From: Murdochiella massiliensis
GTDB lineage: Bacteria > Bacillota > Clostridia > Tissierellales > Peptoniphilaceae
NCBI RefSeq assembly: GCF_900059565.1
Contig: NZ_FIZW01000002.1
Span: 558,001-622,000 of the forward strand
Length of the DNA stretch: 64,000 nt
Reading direction: 5' to 3'
The position numbers and the translations under genes were made by a program. How positions within the stretch are numbered: position 1 is the stretch's first letter; every line of letters begins with the position of its first letter. The notes under the pieces are model-generated. The model saw only the letters and a program-made list of their open reading frames with translations, searched no databases and was not told where the DNA came from. This document shows, in pieces, positions 32,344-42,400 of this stretch.

Positions 32344-33381
32344 TTAATTGACACCGTAGAACACTTCCATGGTAAGGCCTTCATTGCTGATCAGAGAAGC
32401 ATCTTCCACACCCACATAGTAGAAAATGGTCGGATCGGCGCGATAACCGGTGATGGACTCACTTCCTTCCGGGTAGCGCAGAACAAAACCATATTCTTGC
32501 GCATGCGCTTTCAACCATTGGAACTGCTTCGTATTTTCAAAGTGATTTTCAATGCGCGGATCGGTGTTCGGCGCATTAAACTGCACACCGTAGCCGGTCT
32601 GAAATACCGTATGTCCCGGTTGCGGAACATTGGCAGGATTTCCACGAAGGACGAGCTCTTTCTTCTCCTCCTCCACGCCACGATAGGTAGTGGCCACCTC
32701 AACCTGTAAGCCATCACGCTGCATCGCCTCGAGCATGACCTTTAAGCCCGCTTCGGCATCCGGATGAAATACGGTTTCATAATCTTCCGGAAGGCGATAG
32801 GTCGCATTCACAATCACTTTTCCTTCAACGGTTTTGCATAACGTGGCATCGGTAATCATTGCCAGATCGACATTGCGCACATAACCCGTGCGCCCTTTAC
32901 TTGTAACCTTGGTCCATTCGCCGTTCGTGCCGTACGTTTCGACGGTCGTTCCCGCAGCAAGCGGAGCAACAACGTGAGACTTTGTCGAATCACGGGTGAA
33001 CAGTGTGGTATCGCGGCTAACCCGTAAAAAAGTATCCAGACGATCGGTATACCCATCATGCTGTTCTTTTTCCTGGGGACGCTCCTGCTTCTGTTCTTCA
33101 ATTTCGACACGCGTCTTGTACTCAACGGAAACGAATTCGTTCTCTTTCGTTACAGCCTGCGTATCCTGCACCAGCTGTGCGGAAGTCGCCAATGCGGCAT
33201 GCGTATCCACAGCGCTTGAGCTGTTCATAAAATGACGGAGAACAAAGCTGCCGGACAACAGCAGAAGCACGCCGGCGCAAACTCCAATAAGTACACTTTT
33301 CTTGTGGCGACGACGCTGAAGAGCTTCCCGCCGTTTACGGCGCGCTCTATAGCGTTTCTCAATTGACTGATCATTTCTCAT
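32344..33381 (-). CDS. VanY-fold (D-Ala-D-Ala carboxypeptidase-like) membrane protein lacking zinc ligands
   Basis: A 345-aa protein: a basic cytoplasmic N-terminus, one membrane anchor (about residues 30-50), an SH3b domain (about 115-175; RDTTLFTRDSTKSHVV...), and a C-terminal VanY-like domain. Family landmarks are recognisable (ATTYRGVEEE, PGHTVFQTGYGV, YGFVLRYPEGSESITGY, YYVG). However the usual zinc-binding SEHxTGxAxD reads TVFQTGYGVQF and PWHxRYVG reads PTIFYYVG, so His, Asp and His are all missing. It probably binds peptidoglycan without cutting it. ATG 33381 follows GAGGTG. Confidence 0.8.
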   Translation of the reverse strand: MRNDQSIEKRYRARRKRREALQRRRHKKSVLIGVCAGVLLLLSGSFVLRHFMNSSSAVDTHAALATSAQLVQDTQAVTKENEFVSVEYKTRVEIEEQKQERPQEKEQHDGYTDRLDTFLRVSRDTTLFTRDSTKSHVVAPLAAGTTVETYGTNGEWTKVTSKGRTGYVRNVDLAMITDATLCKTVEGKVIVNATYRLPEDYETVFHPDAEAGLKVMLEAMQRDGLQVEVATTYRGVEEEKKELVLRGNPANVPQPGHTVFQTGYGVQFNAPNTDPRIENHFENTKQFQWLKAHAQEYGFVLRYPEGSESITGYRADPTIFYYVGVEDASLISNEGLTMEVFYGVN

Positions 33382-33714
33382 CGACACACCTCTATATTCT
33401 TCCGCCATTCATCTACGATTCTCCTGTGTCTTTCAGGACGTATTCGTATGAAAACGGTATCCCATCAATATTCCTGTTACACTACAAGTATTATAACGAA
33501 CGCCGAGATGATGTTCAAGCCACTTTACGAAAAAAAACGGCCTAAATGGCGAAAATTTCTGCTAATGAATGTGTTTTCTTCAAATCGTTCCACCACATAT
33601 TGTGGAAGCTCATGAAGACGGTCGATAGTCGAATAGTCATTCATTTTGGATAATCTTCCGTTTGCAAACCTTTTCTTTTTCGATTATCGAATATGCATTC
33701 AGTTTTCGTCCATT
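33382..33714. other. 333-bp intergenic region before the VanY-like gene
   Basis: Mostly AT-rich with no strong gene. One 39-codon minus-strand frame (33525-33644, MNDYSTIDRLHELPQYVV...) starts with ATG but has only a weak ribosome-binding site; coding status uncertain. Promoter signals for the VanY-like gene should lie here, but none stands out. Confidence 0.4.
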
Positions 33715-34548
33715 TTACACGGTTCTGGTCAGCAGAACAAAGGGATATCGACCCTGAAAACGCGTATAAGCGTCCTCTGCCTGTTCCATGGTTTCATATA
33801 AGCCGAACATGGTTGGACCGCTGCCGCTCATGAGCGCCGCCAGCGCACCGGATTCCTCTAATTTTTCCTTTATTTCCGCCAGTTTAGGAATCGACTCAAA
33901 GGATACGCTCTCCATTTGATTTTTCATCATGGTATAAGCCTTGAGGTTGTCGTACTGCAGCAAATCAATCATTTTCGAGACCGGAATTTTACCATTCGCC
34001 TCCACGCGATCATACACATAGCGTGAGCTGATCGTGTCGCCCGTGTTGACCAGAAGCACCGGCTTCTGTGAATAATTCGGCAATGGCGTCAAAATATTTC
34101 CTCTTCCCTGCGCACGCTGCGTACCGCCGCGGATAAAGAAGGCGGTGTCCGAATCAATGCCGCCGGCAATTTCGATCAGTTCCTCCTCCGTCAGGTTCAA
34201 ATTCCATATGCGATTCAATCCCACCAATGTAGCAGCGGCATCTGCACTTCCTCCGCCAAGTCCTGCCGAAAGCGGAATTCGCTTCTCGAGTTCAATGATG
34301 ATTGAGTCGTCTTCTACGCGATCGCGAAGTGCGTCCCATGCCTTGTAAATTAAATTGTTTTCGTCCAGCTTAAGGTGCGGATGGTCGCAAAACAGAACGA
34401 ATCCACCGCGTCCATTTTCGATCGTCAACGTATCATGAAGCGCAATCTCCTGCATCACGCCGTCCAGGTCATGGTACCCGTCATCACGCACGCCGAGAAT
34501 ATCCAGCGTCAGGTTAATCTTCGCATTGGCCTGTACTTCCAATTCCAT
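33715..34548 (-). CDS. ispE: 4-diphosphocytidyl-2-C-methyl-D-erythritol kinase
   Basis: A 277-aa GHMP kinase of the non-mevalonate isoprenoid pathway. Substrate motif ANAKINLTLDI (residues 7-17), ATP-binding IPLSAGLGGGSADAAAT (about 91-107), and the C-terminal ALMSGSGPTMFGLY. It follows veg, an arrangement conserved in Bacillota. Confidence 0.95.
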   Translation of the reverse strand: MELEVQANAKINLTLDILGVRDDGYHDLDGVMQEIALHDTLTIENGRGGFVLFCDHPHLKLDENNLIYKAWDALRDRVEDDSIIIELEKRIPLSAGLGGGSADAAATLVGLNRIWNLNLTEEELIEIAGGIDSDTAFFIRGGTQRAQGRGNILTPLPNYSQKPVLLVNTGDTISSRYVYDRVEANGKIPVSKMIDLLQYDNLKAYTMMKNQMESVSFESIPKLAEIKEKLEESGALAALMSGSGPTMFGLYETMEQAEDAYTRFQGRYPFVLLTRTV

Positions 34549-34575
34549 GCCATCCTCCGTAGTTTTTGTCTCAAG

Positions 34576-34602
34576 AAAAAAGGACTCCGGAGAGTCCTTC
34601 TT
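34576..34602 (-). terminator. Terminator after veg
   Basis: AAGGACTC-TCC-GGAGTCCTT on the minus strand followed by TTTTCTTG, lying between veg and ispE. Confidence 0.75.
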
Positions 34603-34605
34603 CGA

Positions 34606-34845
34606 TCAATATACCGTCAGCTTTACGGTAGAGGTTAAAACATCCGTATACGTATACGATACGGTTCGTTCCATATCAAAGGCATTCGAAATACGAACGG
34701 TAAAAACGTCATCAAATGCATTCTCAATGATGCCCTCTTTTGTGACGATCCGCTTTCGTCCTTTGTCCGCACGCACAACCACAGTACGTCCGATATTTTG
34801 CTCGACTTCACTGCGGATGGCCTGAATTAAGCTGTTTTCCTGCAT
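34606..34845 (-). CDS. veg: Veg family protein
   Basis: A 79-aa protein with the Veg pattern: IGRTVVVRADKGRKRIVTKE and a C-terminal SYTYTDVLTSTVKLT. In Bacillus subtilis Veg is abundant and affects biofilm matrix genes. A strong sigma-A promoter lies upstream, as in B. subtilis. Confidence 0.92.
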   Translation of the reverse strand: MQENSLIQAIRSEVEQNIGRTVVVRADKGRKRIVTKEGIIENAFDDVFTVRISNAFDMERTVSYTYTDVLTSTVKLTVY

Positions 34846-34886
34846 ACCACACCCACCTTCCTACTTTGGGTACAAATAGCATTCAA

Positions 34887-34915
34887 ATTATACAGGAAAA
34901 ATATGATTTATGCAA
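34887..34915 (-). promoter_or_regulatory. veg promoter
   Basis: TTGCAT (34915-34910), a 17-bp spacer and TATAAT (34892-34887) on the minus strand, 42 bp before the veg start. Confidence 0.85.
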
Positions 34916-35036
34916 ATTCGGTTTCAGAGCCTCCACTTTCCGCGCAATAAAGGTTTATGTGTCTAATCTTTAAGATCCCTTAAGGAGACAAAACAGCCGC
35001 AAAACGGTATCCGAGATATCTGAAAAATTGTATGAA

Positions 35037-35621
35037 CTAAAAGTTCCTTCTCCGTGCAAAAAAAGCAACCCGCCCCATCGTATCTTGAATACGAACCGGT
35101 CCAAAAGCTCGACTGTCAAGAGCGTCCTCTCGCACATCTGCCAGAACAAATATCTCGTCTTCAGCCAGCACAACTTCTCCGGAAAAGCCATCTTTATAGA
35201 GGTCGGTTTCGCCTACCGCATAGGGTTCGCTTTGAATGATGCCATTGACCAAAACGCCCTGATCCGTAATCTGAACCCGGTCGCCGCCCACTGCAATCAC
35301 ACGCCGAATGATCGTCTGATCTTCCACTTGAAGGGCGACTAAGTCGCGAACCCGGCTCGTCTTGTTAAGCTTGTCCACCAAAAGCAAATCTCCGGGTTTT
35401 ACCGCCGGTGTCATTTTGATCTCTTCATAACGTACCCATTGAAAAGCAAAGGTAAAAATCAAAAAGAGAAGGAGTAAAAACCCGAAGATTTTGACCATGA
35501 TGGTTGAAATCAGCTTTCCCATTGCCCAAGGTTGATCAGATGTTGTTTTTTTCTCTTGGTGTTTGATGTGATCCGGGCGAAGTTTCTCCGCGCTCACTGT
35601 CCTCTCCTGATCAGTCGACAT
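35037..35621 (-). CDS. SipA-like pilus chaperone: signal peptidase I fold without Ser/Lys dyad
   Basis: A 194-aa protein with an N-terminal membrane anchor (about residues 37-62) and the S26 signal-peptidase fold. The box B motif that normally holds the nucleophile (SMxPTLxPGD) reads IKMTPAVKPGD, so Ser is Lys. The box D Lys (KRVIGxPGD) reads RRVIAVGGD, so Lys is Arg. In Streptococcus pyogenes FCT loci, SipA homologues that lack the dyad are still needed for pilus polymerisation. The gene overlaps the basal pilin gene, so it belongs to the pilus operon. A GTG at 35597 behind GGAGAGG is an alternative start. Confidence 0.82.
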   Translation of the reverse strand: MSTDQERTVSAEKLRPDHIKHQEKKTTSDQPWAMGKLISTIMVKIFGFLLLLFLIFTFAFQWVRYEEIKMTPAVKPGDLLLVDKLNKTSRVRDLVALQVEDQTIIRRVIAVGGDRVQITDQGVLVNGIIQSEPYAVGETDLYKDGFSGEVVLAEDEIFVLADVREDALDSRAFGPVRIQDTMGRVAFFARRRNF

Positions 35622-36423
35622 AGGCGTCTCGATGTCCTATCTTCTTGCCTTTTCCCCGGCAAACCGTCAGTAAGAAGAATCCGCTGGAAAGAACCAAAAG
35701 GCTAACAAAAGGTCGAATGGTGACTCCGGTCCGTGGTGATTCCACCGGCTTCACCGTTGGGGTCGTTGGATTCACCGGAGGCTTAGATGGATTCACCGGA
35801 GGTTTGGGCGGATTCACCGGAGGCTTTGGTGGGATCACCGGAGGTTTGGATGGATCCACAGGAGGTTTTGGTGGATTGATTGGCGGTTTTGACGGATTCT
35901 CTTTTTGTTCATGCTCAAAAACGATCTCCGCTTCCTTGGTGCCCGCTTCATTTTTGATGATCAAAATCACCGTCCATTTCCCATCGCCTTCACCCGTGTG
36001 ATAGACATTAGCCTCTAATCGATAGTGTCGTTCGTCCAGCTTCCACACGCCGGATTGGGCTTGTATACTTGTGGCATAGAGGTTATACCGGTAGAGCCCC
36101 GGCCGAGTAAAGAAAATTCGCCCCGCCGTGTGGATGCCCGTTCCCTCGACGGAAAAATCGTAGGTCCCGGATGCAGTCTCCGGCAATGGAGCTCCATCCA
36201 ATGCCTCTAAACGATACCGAACGACCGGTTTGCTGCTTCCATCTCCATGGATCAGTTCCTGACGCAGAGAAAGGTCATAAAAGACACCGTCCTCTCCACG
36301 GGCAAACACCCGCATGCCACAGGAAAGGAAAAAGAAATTGAAAAGGAGAAATGCCGATAATAGAAACGCCGATATGCGTCCCATTCCTTTCTTCTGCTTT
36401 CTTTTTTTCTCTTTCATCATCAT
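35611..36423 (-). CDS. FctB-like basal/anchor pilin with proline-rich tail
   Basis: A 270-aa surface protein. Signal peptide (about residues 14-42), one Ig/CnaB-like pilin domain (about 45-165), a repeated Pro-rich stretch (NPPKPPVDPSKPPV type, about 172-222), a sortase signal SPRTG (about 230), a hydrophobic segment and a basic tail ending at the membrane. FctB proteins form the pilus base and are anchored to the wall. The Pro-rich repeats are visible in the DNA as near-identical 18-30 bp units. It starts at the sortase stop (TAATGATG). Confidence 0.82.
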   Translation of the reverse strand: MMMKEKKRKQKKGMGRISAFLLSAFLLFNFFFLSCGMRVFARGEDGVFYDLSLRQELIHGDGSSKPVVRYRLEALDGAPLPETASGTYDFSVEGTGIHTAGRIFFTRPGLYRYNLYATSIQAQSGVWKLDERHYRLEANVYHTGEGDGKWTVILIIKNEAGTKEAEIVFEHEQKENPSKPPINPPKPPVDPSKPPVIPPKPPVNPPKPPVNPSKPPVNPTTPTVKPVESPRTGVTIRPFVSLLVLSSGFFLLTVCRGKGKKIGHRDAYVD

Positions 36424-37382
36424 TATCTCATTTCTTGTTTTTTCTTACGAAGTTGCCTCGAACACAGGATTCGCACGAACAAAGCCATTATCCATAAGCT
36501 AAGCAGAATAATAAAAACCTTATTTTTCGAGATGCTTTCCCCGGTTTGCAGGATCCGGCTAAACTTTGTATCGTTTTTATCTTGTTCAAAGGGATTTTCA
36601 AACGTTTCAGCCAACACCTGAGCAACCACGAGCTGACGCCCCTCCGTTTCTTCGGTGCATGTGCTGAGAATCACCAAGCCGGCTTGATCAAGTTCATCCG
36701 CTGTGACCTCATTGAACCGATTCGGAACAGAGCGCTTCTGCAAATAAGCCAGAAGGTTTCTCCACGCCTCTTGGGATTCGTCCGATATCTGATAAATGAG
36801 ACGATCATCCCCCAGAACGCGAAGATAAGCGAGAACCCTCAGGCCATGGTGACGGCCTGAAAAGTAAAGGTCTCCGTATGGATGGTCCGCAAAAAAATGC
36901 GCATCCGAAAAATCGTCCAAATCGCCAAACATGGCATGATGCGCCATGTGGTGCCCATGGATGACCAGTTTACGGTCCGAAAAATCGCTCTTGTTCGCGG
37001 CATCCAGAAAAATACTGCCCGACCCGGAATAACGTCCTAAAGCATCGGTTGTTAAATATTTATGGTTATCCGCCGCTTGCATGACCGGATAATCAATGGA
37101 TGTGCCATAGACTTCCAGCCAGCCGACCGTATCCGGATTTCTTTTTTTCAGCTCTTCAAAGCCCATCTGGAGATCTTTTTGCCCCGTCTCCGGTTTATAG
37201 GAAGCAAAGTGCTTTCCTTCCGCTTGATCGAAAACCGACTCGATATCCCAATATCCATAGAGACCGATCGCAAAAAGCCCCACAAAGAAGAGAATAAACA
37301 GAAAATCCAGCCCTCTTGATAGGGCGCTTAGGACTCGATAACCTGCGTTTTTCATCCCATCATCATTCCTGAACCGGATCAT
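36423..37382 (-). CDS. Class B pilus sortase
   Basis: A 319-aa sortase with two membrane segments (about residues 25-47 and 285-305). Catalytic His in VIHGHHMAHHAMF (about 140), Cys in LSTCTE (about 241), and Arg downstream near EGRQLVV. The HGHHM and STCT pattern fits class B, the type that polymerises pili in S. pyogenes FCT-3 loci. Neighbours are the major pilin (before) and basal pilin (after). The start ATG at 37382 lies in a stable hairpin; an internal ATG (37355) is possible. Confidence 0.87.
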   Translation of the reverse strand: MIRFRNDDGMKNAGYRVLSALSRGLDFLFILFFVGLFAIGLYGYWDIESVFDQAEGKHFASYKPETGQKDLQMGFEELKKRNPDTVGWLEVYGTSIDYPVMQAADNHKYLTTDALGRYSGSGSIFLDAANKSDFSDRKLVIHGHHMAHHAMFGDLDDFSDAHFFADHPYGDLYFSGRHHGLRVLAYLRVLGDDRLIYQISDESQEAWRNLLAYLQKRSVPNRFNEVTADELDQAGLVILSTCTEETEGRQLVVAQVLAETFENPFEQDKNDTKFSRILQTGESISKNKVFIILLSLWIMALFVRILCSRQLRKKKQEMR

Positions 37383-37423
37383 GCCGCTTCGTACTTCCTT
37401 GTTCCGGATGTTTGAAGCGGCAT
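37381..37423. promoter_or_regulatory. Hairpin covering the sortase start codon
   Basis: A perfect 10-bp inverted repeat (ATGCCGCTTC / GAAGCGGCAT) with a 23-nt loop lies between major pilin and sortase genes. The sortase ATG begins at its end and the AAGGAAG ribosome-binding region is in the loop. It could lower sortase translation or act as an mRNA processing/attenuation site. Confidence 0.5.
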
Positions 37424-37436
37424 ACCGGCTCTGCCA

Positions 37437-39136
37437 TTACTGCATTTCTGCTTTTTTCTTATTCTTTACGACGAAGAAAAGGACACCCGCAAGTCCAGCC
37501 CCTGCGATGAGCATCATTGCCATCGAAGAGGATTGATTGGTATAAAGACCGGTAGGAACGGTAGTTTGATCCTTATCATTAAAGGCTTCGACCTTGTTTA
37601 TTCCCTTGTCCGAGACCGTAATCGTATTGGCATCGGTAGCCGTTTGTCCGCCGCTGACCGACTGATACGTCAAGGTATGCGATTTTGCGTCCTTTTCGGT
37701 TGCTTCAAGCGTGCTTCCTACATACGCTTTTTCAAAAACAATCGCCTGACCATGTTTCAGATTCACGTTTAATGCCGTTCCATAAAGGACATCAAAATAG
37801 CCATTGGCATCCGCCGTGGTAATTCCATTGGCCGTCACGTCGGTTTCAAACTTCATGGTACGGCTATTAAAGATGCGCGCTCTTGTCTTGGGCGCGACAG
37901 GATCGCCCTGATTGTCCTTGCCTACCGTAAGGTCTGCCGGAGCCGTCAAGGTAACCGTGAAGGGGAAGTAGGCATTTTTATCGCCCAATTTACCCGTAAC
38001 CGTCTTCTTAACGAATAAACCTTGCTTTGTTAAGGGGTCTTTTCCCTTATTTTCTTTTACTTCTTTGCTGTATTCATTTTCAAAGCGAATATCGTTTTCG
38101 TCGCCTTCCTTATAATAGTTATCCTGCTTTGCGCCATTGGCATTCGTTCCGTCATCATTCGTTAACTTCTTAACCGCGACGGAAAGAACACGATAACCGG
38201 CACCTTTCGGATTGGATTCGACAGTAAACGTCACTTGATACTTCGCTTTCGAGGTGACCAGATTGTCGATATAATCGTCTCCGTCGTGCTGTGTATAGCT
38301 GGTACTGGTTTCGGTGAGCGTATACGTGTACTCTCCGCTGCTCGTAAACGGCTGTTTTTGTTCAATAAGAGAAATGATGTCTTCGCTTGTTTTAATGCCT
38401 TTTTCATCGGCAGTATACGAAAGCTTAACAGGATCCAGCCCTAAGTCCGGCGCACCGTTTTCCGCCTGAAATTCAAATTCAAAATCCATCGCCGGATGGT
38501 TTGCGCCGCCCACGGTCTTTAGATTCTTGGTAAGGAAAAACTTCGGTAAAATCTTAACCTGCATGGGCAGAATCATGTGACCGCCCTGTGCATAAGCAAC
38601 CGTAGCGGTAAAATCAACAATCGCCGGCTTGTTGGCCTGCCCTTTTACAGTGATGCCTAAAGTCTGCCCATTGTAATCGGCAAAATGGGATCCTTCCGGA
38701 TATTCGCCTTCAATGGTATAACCAAGGCTCTCTAACTCCGTTTTTCCTTCCGTCATCAGGAAAGAGAAATCCGTTCCCCCATTATTGAGAACGTGCTCAA
38801 CGGGAAGAACATTCGGACCCATAAGATCTTCACTGCCTAACCGAGTGGAATAGACGATTCGTCCGCCTTCAATATGGTCGGCCAAGTTGATGTCCCGATC
38901 GAGCGCGATGAGAATATAAAAAGTACTAGTATCACTATCAACAATTGCCGCACGGAGACGCGGGGCAGATTCATCCACAAATTGAATCCGTCCTTTGATA
39001 TTGTCCGGTTCCAATACAGTATATCCGGCATTTTCCTCCGGTGCAGCATAAGCAAAATTAGAACTGCCCGCTAAGACAATAATAAGCGCAAGCAAGAAGC
39101 TTATGATTCGGCTTGCCCCCCCTTTGTTTTTTTCAT
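37437..39136 (-). CDS. FctA-like major pilin; best start codon out of frame by one base at a poly-G tract
   Basis: About 565 aa: signal peptide (about residues 1-32 of the mature frame, ending FAYA), a domain with DxTATVAYAQGG, then pilin domains of the FctA/CnaB type carrying Lys/Asn pairs for isopeptide bonds, sortase motif VPTGL and a C-terminal anchor. The AAAGGAG site and ATG at 39136 give MKKTKGGQAES-stop in the sequence as given, because of G7 at 39116-39122 (A7 lies beside it). One extra G (or A) fuses MKKTKG to the signal peptide GASRIISFLLALI. The open frame itself runs to 39191 but without a convincing start. Confidence 0.82.
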
Positions 39137-39191
39137 TACCTACTCCTTTCGCCTTCTGTGCCTTCTGTAAGGCTTCCTGTTCGTACAACAA

Positions 39192-39439
39192 TTTTTTATC
39201 ATCCTATTGGTAAAAAATTAATGATATATATAATATACTAAAACTGTCCGATTTTTTCCACTCCCCCTATAGGACGAATTTTTACCCTTTTGTATCTGTG
39301 GGAATGCACAGTTGTTTTGTCCCTTTCCGCTGCCGTACAAATGGAATGAGAAACATCTCTTTGGTCAAAAAGCCCCGAGCTACGCTTTTCCACGTAGCTC
39401 GGGGCTTTCATCACATCACTTTCTTGTGAAGAATAGCGT
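39192..39439. other. Promoter and terminator region between adhesin and major pilin
   Basis: Contains an AT-rich stretch (39205-39245, TATATTATATATATC on the minus strand), probably the pilin promoter, and a long terminator for the adhesin gene (39367-39410). The major pilin-to-sipA unit is therefore a separate transcript from the adhesin. Confidence 0.5.
39367..39410 (-). terminator. Strong terminator after the adhesin gene
   Basis: AAAGCCCCGAGCTACG / CGTAGCTCGGGGCTTT is a perfect 16-bp stem followed by TT on the minus strand. Confidence 0.85.
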
Positions 39440-42400
39440 TTATTTTTTCTTCTTCATTCCAAGATATGCACCTGCGGATAGCAGTGTCATTGCAGTGCCC
39501 ATCACCAACTGAATTCCCTCTCCGGTTTTCGGCGCTTCCGGTTTTTTCGGAGGCGCTACCGGTTTTGGCTCCGGCTTCGGTTCCGGCTTTGGTGTCGGCG
39601 TCGGTTCCGGCGTTGGTTCCGGTTGCGGCGTCGGCTCCGGTTGCGGATTCGGATTCGGGTTGGGTTCCGGGGTCGGTTGCGGATCCGGCGTCGGATCTGG
39701 GTCTGGGTTCGGATCCGGGTTTGGATTCGGATTTGGGTTCGGGTTGGGTTCCGGGTCCGGATTCGGATCCGGCGTCTTAGGCGTATGGCTATTCTTAATG
39801 GTGAAGCCGGTCTTCGCATCACCGGCAATGTTTACGGTATAGCCATCCGGAACCTGAATCTCTTCGACGGTATAGACAATCTCGGTTCCCGCTGTAAGCT
39901 TCTCATCTAAGTTTTCAAATCGTGCCGTCCACTGATTATTTTCTGTCAGCTGCAGTGTTTTTCCTTCGACCGGCTGGCCGTCGGCAAGAAGCTGCACGGT
40001 AATTTCCGTCGGACGCTTTTTGTCTTGATCATCCTGATCATCCCAAACCTTATTTACCTGAATATCAATCTTTTTCGGTGTCGGCGGCGTCGGTGTTGTC
40101 TTGGTAAAGGTCCATGTTCCTACAAACTTAACGTCGGCACCATTTATCGTATCTTCCTTCTTATCCCAAGATACAAATTCCCATTTCCCGTCATTAACCT
40201 TATCGTTGTACTCTTTGTTCGCAAAATCTGACGGCGTTACTTTTGTTCCGTCGGCCTTATCCTTCTGATCCGCCGGCGTCCAATTTTTAATGTCCTGCGG
40301 TAAAGCAACTGTCAAGCCATCAGCCGCCTTAAACTCGTGAACAACCTTGTAGAGTTTGTCTTTCTTCGTATTCGTTACCGAGTAGTTCACCACAGAGCCA
40401 TCACCATCAGCTGTCTCCGTTATCGTTTTGGTATAACCGTCCGGAACGGAAGGTTCATCCACTGTATACGTGATTTCTGTTTTACCATCTTCGAGGTACT
40501 TGTCCAATTCATCGAATCGCTTCGTAAGATTCGTTCTATCTGCGGTAAAGCTTCCGTTCATACCTGCCGGAACAGGAGTAAGCGTTATTGTCGCCTCTTT
40601 CGCTTGTTCTTTTGCACCTTTATCATCCCAAACTTTTTCTAACTTGATTTCAAGCGGCTTCCAGCCGGCATATACGTGCAACGCATTGGGATCAAGAATT
40701 GTGGTGATTTTATTCTGTGTATTCACAAAATAGGCATCCGCAAAGTTCACCTTAGAAGAAGCGACATCATTCTTTTTCGTATTTTGGAAAGGTGTCGTGT
40801 TGGCATCCACCGGTGGCTGCTTTGGCGTATGGTTGTACCATCCGTCAAAAATCCACTTGGAAACCGGCTTCTCTTCCAATTCGGTCAGATAGGCAACGGC
40901 AACATCATTCACGGAAACTTTGGGCTCACCGTTTCCGGAACCAAAGAAGGTGTAAAGTTGCTCTTTTTCCTTCGAGCCATCCTCGAATTTTGCACTCTTC
41001 TCATTATAATTCGCATGATACGTCATCTTGGCGCGCTGCCCCAAAACAACGGTTTTCTCATTCGGATTGAATACATAGTCCCATGTACCAATTGATGTAT
41101 GATCATCGACATCCGCAATGGGCTGACTTGCATCTTTTGATACATAATAGAATTTTTTGGCGTCTGCAGCGGTTGGCGTGTAGCCTTCCGTTCCACCTGC
41201 TACCGTATAACCGATGTATCTTTCCTGTGTCTCGGAATAGCGATCTAAAATGCTATCTGGATTATTATGATTTTTCGGACTCTCACTAACCGAAACATTG
41301 ATTTGATTCGTTAATGCACCGGTCAAAAGGATCTTGGACTGGCCATCAAGGACACGAATATCCTTGTCGTCGAATTTTGCTTTCGGGGTTATAATAACGT
41401 CTTGATCCGCGTAGATGTTCATTCCGCCCATTTCATTTTTATTGAGTGCATGTCCATCCTCTGTCCTATATTTTGGATCGCTATGATCGTTATATTTTAC
41501 GTTCTTCTCAAAATTCGCATCATCAATCTTTAGATAGCCATCATTATAAATTCCGCCGACCATCTGGTAAGCCTCATTGCCGGCTATTTGAGCAGGCCCA
41601 TTATCGCTTCCCGTTATCGTTACTGAACCTTCATTAAAAATACCGCCGGCATTATTTGATTTCGTTTTCGATGAGATAGTACCGCCGTTAATCGTTACCG
41701 TATTGCCTTCTCCCACGAACATCGCGCCGCCATGTGCAGTGCCTTGCCACACATACGCAGAGGTGTTTACGATTGTGGTATCTGTCATCGTTAAGGTAAC
41801 GGCCGCCTTATGGCCGGCAGCCTTCGCGACCGATATTCCGGCCCCGGCACCGTCCACCATAAAGTTTTTAATCGTTGTATTTTCAATTTTCGCTGTAACC
41901 GTCGATCCATCGTAGAAGCAGATGGCTCCACCGGTATTAGCCGTATATCTGCTACCATTAAACCATGCGCCGGATCCTTCAAGTGTTGAGTTGGTTAGAT
42001 TAAATTCACCATCTTTATCAACTTGAATTAAGCCGCCCGCTTCAACTACTCGAGTACCCTCACCCGCTTTAAAAGTAGACCCGTTAATGGACAGGATAGA
42101 TCCTTCGGATGTAATTGCTCCACCGGCGACGCCAAATCCCCAATCACCTTGATTTGGCAGAATTGTAAAATCGCAATTCTCGATAATGGCATTATGGTTC
42201 CCCTTGCAGCGCTCAAATTTGATTGCACCGCCTGTATTAAAGGGGCCTTTTACTTCAAATGTAGCGCCGTAAATCGATACTGTTGATTCTGTTGCTTCGA
42301 TCGCGCCGCCCTGTCTACCACCGGCATCCCCGGAGCCGTCCAGATGGTTGCCGGTAAACTTTGTTGTCTTTTTTTCAGTAACACTTTCGTCATTGATGGT

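Noticed and set aside
36314-37319. Plus-strand ORFs opposite the sortase and basal pilin
   Set aside because: No ribosome-binding sites and no recognisable domains; the minus strand encodes the conserved proteins.
39466-39842. Gly/Arg-rich plus-strand proteins within the adhesin
   Set aside because: They are antisense shadows of the Pro/Asn/Asp-rich stalk; the minus-strand frame has clear domains and a sorting signal.
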